From NCBI RefSeq assembly GCF_000159995.1, contig NZ_GG700642.1, forward strand, positions 1 to 48,685: a stretch of 48,685 nt of DNA, written 5' to 3'. Below the pieces are notes generated by a model. That model was not told where the DNA came from and did no database searches. It saw nothing but the letters and a program-made list of their open reading frames with translations. Shown here one piece after another: positions 44,853 through 48,685 of this stretch. The stretch comes from Alloprevotella tannerae ATCC 51259 (GTDB lineage Bacteria; Bacteroidota; Bacteroidia; Bacteroidales; Bacteroidaceae). Numbering within the stretch: position 1 is the stretch's first letter; the number at the start of each line of letters is the position of its first letter. The position numbers and the translations under genes are program-made.

Positions 44853-44973
44853 GCAGCACCAAGATAGGTGAAAATTCTGACATATTCAAGTGTTTTGAGA
44901 ACTTTGTTTCTCAGACACTTGGAGTTCTCACAAGAATTTATGCTGCGGAATTAAGGTATTATAAACATAATCA

Positions 44974-46035
44974 ATGTATAACGTTTTAGACTATCTCGTA
45001 ACTGGAGGTGCATTTGTAAAAAACATAACAGTACCTACAGATAAGACTTTATCATCCTTGATGATTTATTCCACATCACTTTGTCAGTCACGGTGTAAAC
45101 ATTGCTCTATTTGGAAAAAGCCAATAGAGCATTTGTCATTATCGGACATCATTCGGATAATGTCGAGCAAGTGCGTAACAAAACGGACAACCGTCGGTCT
45201 GGAGGGGGGGGAATTTATTTTACATCCTGAAGCTGATGCAATACTGGACTGGTTTCACAACAACCATACAAACTACACCCTGCTATCAAATTGCCTTGCA
45301 CCCTCTAAAGTTATCGAAGCTGTAAAGAAATACAAGCCCAAACATCTGTATATTTCCTTAGATGGGAACAAGGAAACATATAAAACTCTAAGAGGGTGTG
45401 ACGGATATGACAAGGTCATTCAGGTGGTGGAAAGCTGTAAGGACTTTGTTCCCATATCGTTCATGTTCTGCCTTACTCCATGGAACACGTTTGAGGACAT
45501 GGACTATGTTATTCAGCTTGCCAAACACTATAACATTGATGTCAGAATAGGCATTTACAATACGATGGATTTCTTTGATACCACCGAGGACCTAATGGAG
45601 GTCAGAAATGACTACATAAAAAAGATTCCGCAATCAATCCATAAAACACAGGAAAATTTTGACTTTGTGGCTCTGTACGATGAATGGAAAAAAGGAAATC
45701 TGCGCCTAAGATGCCACAGTATATACAATGAACTGGTAATCCATTCCAATGGGAATGTTCCCCTGTGCCAAAATCTGGATGTGATTCTCGGCAATGTTCA
45801 CAACAATACTCTTGACGAAATCTTCAATTCACAAAGGACTGCTAAGATTCAATGTGAGTATTCCCATGACTGCAACAAATGCTGGATTAACTACCATCGA
45901 AAATTTGACATAATACTTCTCCGTACAGCCGAGAGGTTTTTCCCTAAAAAACTTATCGAAGCGTTTTACGGGAAATATCAGTGGACTGCTGATGAAAAAT
46001 GCACGTACCGCAAATATTTCAAAGGATTAATATAG
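44974..46035 (+). CDS. Radical SAM enzyme with SPASM-like C-terminal Cys cluster
   Basis: A 353-residue radical SAM protein. The cluster motif CxxxCxxC is intact as CQSRCKHC (Cys37, Cys41, Cys44), followed by the GGE motif (LEGGEF) and LYISLDGNKETYKTLRG typical of the barrel. A C-terminal cysteine set, LRLRCHSIYNELVIHSNGNV with LCQN then CEYSHDCNKCW, fits a SPASM/twitch auxiliary Fe-S domain. It cleaves SAM to make a 5'-deoxyadenosyl radical; the substrate is unknown. It heads a three-gene operon with an oxidoreductase (5-bp gap) and metK, which supplies SAM. The gene starts 17 bp from the IS1380 end. Related SPASM enzymes act on peptides, sugars or aminocyclitols. Confidence 0.88.
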   Translation: MYNVLDYLVTGGAFVKNITVPTDKTLSSLMIYSTSLCQSRCKHCSIWKKPIEHLSLSDIIRIMSSKCVTKRTTVGLEGGEFILHPEADAILDWFHNNHTNYTLLSNCLAPSKVIEAVKKYKPKHLYISLDGNKETYKTLRGCDGYDKVIQVVESCKDFVPISFMFCLTPWNTFEDMDYVIQLAKHYNIDVRIGIYNTMDFFDTTEDLMEVRNDYIKKIPQSIHKTQENFDFVALYDEWKKGNLRLRCHSIYNELVIHSNGNVPLCQNLDVILGNVHNNTLDEIFNSQRTAKIQCEYSHDCNKCWINYHRKFDIILLRTAERFFPKKLIEAFYGKYQWTADEKCTYRKYFKGLI

Positions 46036-46040
46036 CCTAA

Positions 46041-47102
46041 ATGACAGACATTCAGAAAATCATCAGACTTTACAAGCGCAGAAGGGATAATAAATATCTC
46101 TCCGACTGTTATGAGAAGAATTATGCTATAATTGGTTTTGGAAACCACACCATCCACAACCTTTTCCCCGTCATCCAATTTCTACAAGTCAACGTGAAGT
46201 ATGTGTGCTGTTCTTCCACGAAAAAGGCAGAACTGATAGGGAAAAAATTCAAGGGCATAATAGGGACAACATCTATAAAGGATATTCTCAATGACGAGAC
46301 AGTCGCAGGAGTGTTTGTGTCAGCCACACCTGCGTCACATTTTGAAATTGCATCAGAAGTTATAAAATCGGGGAAATCTCTTTTTATAGAAAAACCTCCC
46401 TGTATGTGTTTAAAGGAACTAAACAGCCTTATTGACAAGCAAAGGTTATTTGGGTTTAACACCACAGTTGTCGGAATGCAAAAAAGATATTCTCCGCTTG
46501 TTTCCAGATTAAGAAAGGAAATAAAAGGCAGGGAATTAAATAGTTACAGCCTACGTTACCAAACGGGATTGTACCCCGAAGGCAATGAGATATACGATTT
46601 ATTTATACACCCTATCGACTTGGTCGTTTTTCTTTTTGGAGAGGCTAAGATACTGGCGATGCATAAAGTCAAAAGCACAAAAAAAGGTGGTGTGACCTAC
46701 CTGCTGATGCTGGAACATGACAATATTATTGGTACTTTGGAATTATCCACACTTTATTCTTGGAAAGATGCTAGTGAAAATGTCAGAGTGAACACGCAGG
46801 ACGGAACGTATGAAGTAGACCAGATGGAGCGACTGTCATTTGTGCCATCAGTACGTACCATAGGTGGAATACCAATCGAAAAAGTGCTCCCCACCAAATC
46901 ATCCAACGAGTGTCTTTTATCAAGAAACAACTTCAATCCCATTTTGGCAAATAATCAGATTTATACACAGGGATATTTTAACGAGATAAAGACGTTCGTG
47001 GAAATGACGGAAATGAAAAATGGTACAGCAGAAGAAGATACGGATTTTATGACGCTGCGTTCCACATACGCTATATTAGAAGAATTGAACAATATAAGAT
47101 AA
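46041..47102 (+). CDS. Gfo/Idh/MocA-family NAD(P)-dependent oxidoreductase
   Basis: A 353-residue oxidoreductase. A Rossmann start is seen in [20 protein letters not shown] (about residues 28-47), [20 protein letters not shown] follows, and FIEKPP holds the family EKP motif (residues 117-119). [11 protein letters not shown] provides the catalytic His190 and Asp193 equivalents. Members oxidise or reduce sugars, inositols and related polyols or imines. Its tight spacing after the radical SAM gene (5 bp) and before metK (4 bp) suggests successive steps on one small molecule. Confidence 0.87.
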   Translation: MTDIQKIIRLYKRRRDNKYLSDCYEKNYAIIGFGNHTIHNLFPVIQFLQVNVKYVCCSSTKKAELIGKKFKGIIGTTSIKDILNDETVAGVFVSATPASHFEIASEVIKSGKSLFIEKPPCMCLKELNSLIDKQRLFGFNTTVVGMQKRYSPLVSRLRKEIKGRELNSYSLRYQTGLYPEGNEIYDLFIHPIDLVVFLFGEAKILAMHKVKSTKKGGVTYLLMLEHDNIIGTLELSTLYSWKDASENVRVNTQDGTYEVDQMERLSFVPSVRTIGGIPIEKVLPTKSSNECLLSRNNFNPILANNQIYTQGYFNEIKTFVEMTEMKNGTAEEDTDFMTLRSTYAILEELNNIR

Positions 47103-47106
47103 AAAG

Positions 47107-47624
47107 ATGAGACATTTATTTACATCGGAGTCCGTTTCAGAAGGACATCCCGATAAGATTTCAGACCAGATTTCAGATGCGTTGCTTGACTATTTCCTTG
47201 CTTATGACGGCAATGCTCACTGTGCAATAGAAACATTCGTAACGACAGGGCAGGTGGTCATTATGGGTGAAGTGCGTTCCAGTACATACATCGACCTTCA
47301 GAATGTTGCCCGCAAAATAATAAACAAGGCTGGTTACACAAAAGCTGAATATCAGTTTGACGGTGATTCATGCGGTATCCTCACGGCTATTCACGAGCAG
47401 AGCGATGATATAAACAGAGGCGTTTCCAATAAAGATACGGACGAACAGGGTGCAGGAGACCAAGGTATGATGTTCGGTTATGCTACCAATGAAACCGAAA
47501 ATTATATGCCAGTTTCTCTTGATTTGGCACATCTCATTATGAGAACACTCTCCGACATACGCAAAGAGGGCAAGGAAATGACTTATTTACGCCCCGATGC
47601 AAAAAGTCAGGTAACAATAGAATA
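47107..47624 (+). pseudogene. metK: S-adenosylmethionine synthetase, truncated by IS1380
   Basis: The first 173 residues match Met[21 protein letters not shown] (HPDK at 14-17), the GETFV-like [36 protein letters not shown] and [12 protein letters not shown]. After IEY at residue 173 the frame enters the IS1380 end and stops ten codons later (47658). More than half of a normal MetK, including the C-terminal active-site lysines and loops, is gone. A complete chromosomal metK must exist elsewhere, so this was an accessory copy dedicated to the radical SAM operon. Confidence 0.92.
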
Positions 47625-48426
47625 CCTCAATTCCGCAGCATTATTCCTTGTAAGATAATTTTATACATTGAGATGAGTTATTGGAGCTTTATACATTGAT
47701 ACGAGTTTTTTTGGGAGAGAGAGTTCTTGCATAGTCATGAAATCCCCCACCCAAACCAATGGGGAAGTATGAAAAGCCACAAAGAAATGATGTTTATTCA
47801 AGGAAGACTTCAGCGTAGTAGGTTTTATTTGTATATAGGTTCAGAACGTTCCGCCTTCCTGTTCGCACCCATTTTGCCGGTACGCTGACAAAATGCAGGA
47901 TAAAGGCTTTCAGCCTGCTTGTCTTTTTCAATGGCTTGACCTTATCGCTGATATGACGAACGAGATAGAGATAGAAGTTCTTTAGCATAGCAGTAACCAC
48001 CATGAAAACCATGTTCTCAGCCATAAAGGAAAAGGGCAGATGCGACCATCCGAAGTCATTGTTCTGTATGTCGAAGTTCTTTTCGCTTGCTCCACGCTCA
48101 TTGTAGAATGTAATGATGTCCTTCTCGGTAGATAATGTTCTCTTCGGCAAGCTCCTTCAGTCCTCGCCCCACGGTGTCGGAATCGGGTAACAGCGTACCA
48201 GGTCTCTGCCTGAACTGTCCTGTAAGCGCATTGATGTCCTCAAGGCAATCCCCTCCACAAAGGTAACTGAAGAAGAGAGAGCCGAAAATACTTCCATGGC
48301 TGAATGCTTTGCCACTGCATCCGCATTTGCCCAATACAGATTCGGTAAGTTTTTCAAAGTCCAACTTTGAAAAAACGTCCATGATGTGATAAATTCCTCC
48401 GAAGAAAGTGATATTCTCTTTTATTG
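47625..48426 (-). mobile_element. IS1380-family element, internally deleted and cut by IS4 (copy 3)
   Basis: The element starts CCTCAATTCCGCAGCATTA at 47625, inside metK, the same terminus as copy 2. It is in the same orientation as copy 2, so both flank the radical SAM operon as direct repeats. Its transposase-proximal end is missing: similarity stops about ATTG at 48426, where the IS4-family element begins. An internal deletion is present with a different left border from copy 2. Confidence 0.85.
47794..48420 (-). pseudogene. IS1380-family transposase, deleted and frameshifted
   Basis: Two frames remain: an N-terminal part (48382 down to about 48135, containing LGKCGCSGKAFSHG and CLEDINALTGQFRQRPGTLL then LAEENIIY) and a C-terminal part (to 47794, ITFYNERGASEKNF and on). 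The junction (about 48110-48135) is out of frame. The normal start MTKVAIK is absent because of the IS4 insertion. It retains about 50 residues more of the N-terminal half than copy 2, yet shares the identical right deletion border at GGACATCATTAC. Confidence 0.85.
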
Positions 48427-48685
48427 CTGTCCGATAAAAGTTTTTTGATTGATATGCCGTTCTTTTGGAGAGGGCAAAAAGTAAAGGGCTGATTTCGTTT
48501 TGTAAAGTCAGCCCTTAATGGTTAATTTGTATTCGACAAAAAAACATTTAACCATGGGTAAAAGTACACATTTTAGCGGACAGCCGCTCTATTCTCAGAT
48601 CATAAAATTGTTGAACAAGTCCGAAATCCTCCGCATAAGCAGCGAACAGGGCGCAGAACGCTATGTCAAGAGCTTTGACGCTTGG
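48427..48685 (+). mobile_element. IS4-family insertion sequence, 5' part (cut by window edge)
   Basis: The sequence after 48426 no longer matches IS1380. It begins near CTGTCCGATAAAAG and contains a 120-bp leader followed by an IS4-type transposase gene running off the window. The exact end is inferred from the break in IS1380 similarity. It is nested inside copy 3. Confidence 0.7.
48554..48685 (+). CDS. IS4-family transposase, N-terminal 44 residues (partial)
   Basis: The start MGKSTHFSGQPLYSQIIKLL followed by ILRISSEQGAERYVKSFDAW matches the N-terminal DUF4372 segment of Bacteroidetes IS4-family transposases, which are about 400 residues long with a DDE core further on. The frame is open to the window edge. 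The identification is from family memory on a short stretch but is characteristic. Confidence 0.8.
   Translation, partial: MGKSTHFSGQPLYSQIIKLLNKSEILRISSEQGAERYVKSFDAW

Larger units (their letters stand above)
44125..44956 (-). mobile_element. IS1380-family element with internal deletion (copy 2)
   Basis: The element runs from CCTCAATTCCGCAGCATTA at 44125 to ...TGCTGCGGAATTAAGG at 44956, whose reverse complement is CCTTAATTCCGCAGCATAA. The two ends are imperfect terminal inverted repeats. No matching target duplication is seen (AAAC at left, TATT at right), which suggests rearrangement or loss since insertion. The transposase is internally deleted, so mobility would need a full-length copy elsewhere. 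A stem-loop (CAAGTGT/ACACTTG, 44887-44921) lies in the leader. Confidence 0.88.

Noticed and set aside
44957-47624. Functional composite transposon made of the two IS1380 copies
   Set aside because: Both copies are in direct orientation, as a composite element allows, but both transposases are deleted, copy 3 has lost one end, and no target duplication is visible. A past composite is possible, a currently mobile one is not supported.
1-48685. tRNA, rRNA and riboswitch search by eye
   Set aside because: No cloverleaf with a TTCGA-type T-loop, no rRNA core sequence and no known riboswitch motif was noticed. Covariance-model searches would be needed to exclude small RNAs, especially in 32654-33881.

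Overview
The window looks like a chromosomal segment of a member of the Bacteroidales, most likely a Prevotellaceae- or Porphyromonadaceae-type organism. I infer this from type IX secretion (T9SS) C-terminal sorting domains, a TonB/ExbB/ExbD/ExbD cluster, an 11-subunit complex I with fused NuoCD and no NuoEFG, Bacteroidetes-type -7 promoter boxes (TAnnTTTG), and IS982-, IS1380- and IS4-family insertion sequences typical of the order. The genus cannot be fixed from the sequence alone.

Layout. 1-2083: accessory edge, with the start of an IS982-family transposase, a frameshifted RES-domain toxin-like gene and a 5' fragment of an IS1380-family element. 2198-6403: housekeeping genes for a family 2 glycosyltransferase, RadC, a DUF59/SufT-like protein, the lipid A enzyme LpxH and an atypical LuxR-type regulator. 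6939-17189: the nuo operon nuoA-B-CD-H-I-J-K-L-M-N. 17623-25861: trpS, rpmH, then PASTA protein-rluD-ddl-acyltransferase, a lipoprotein, a DUF2156 protein and a GNAT protein. 26122-32653 (minus strand): TPR protein, PstS-like lipoprotein, TonB, two ExbD, ExbB. 33882-35802: ilvE and a coiled-coil lipoprotein. 36052-43310: two divergent two-gene modules, each a T9SS surface protein followed by an Omp28/thioredoxin-like T9SS protein; one Omp28-like gene is frameshifted at a TATAA x3 repeat. 43420-43872: an HU-like protein. 44125-48685: accessory edge, with an internally deleted IS1380 element, a radical SAM - Gfo/Idh/MocA oxidoreductase - metK operon whose metK is cut by another deleted IS1380 copy, and an IS4-family element nested in that copy.

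How the parts relate. The core genes serve envelope biogenesis (LpxH, Ddl, acyltransferase), anaerobic respiration (Nuo), outer-membrane energisation (TonB/ExbBD) and surface display (T9SS cargo). The two ends carry mobile DNA. At both ends a cargo gene (the RES gene and the radical SAM gene) begins 10-17 bp outside the transposase-proximal end of an IS1380 copy, which suggests expression driven from the IS.

The least explained structure is a set of five short intergenic arrays (5538-5621, 17377-17464, 28103-28186, 33306-33393, 44016-44125). Each has four or five imperfect tandem units of exactly 21 or 22 bp, several of them palindromic. Unit sequences differ between loci except for the first and third arrays, which share one.
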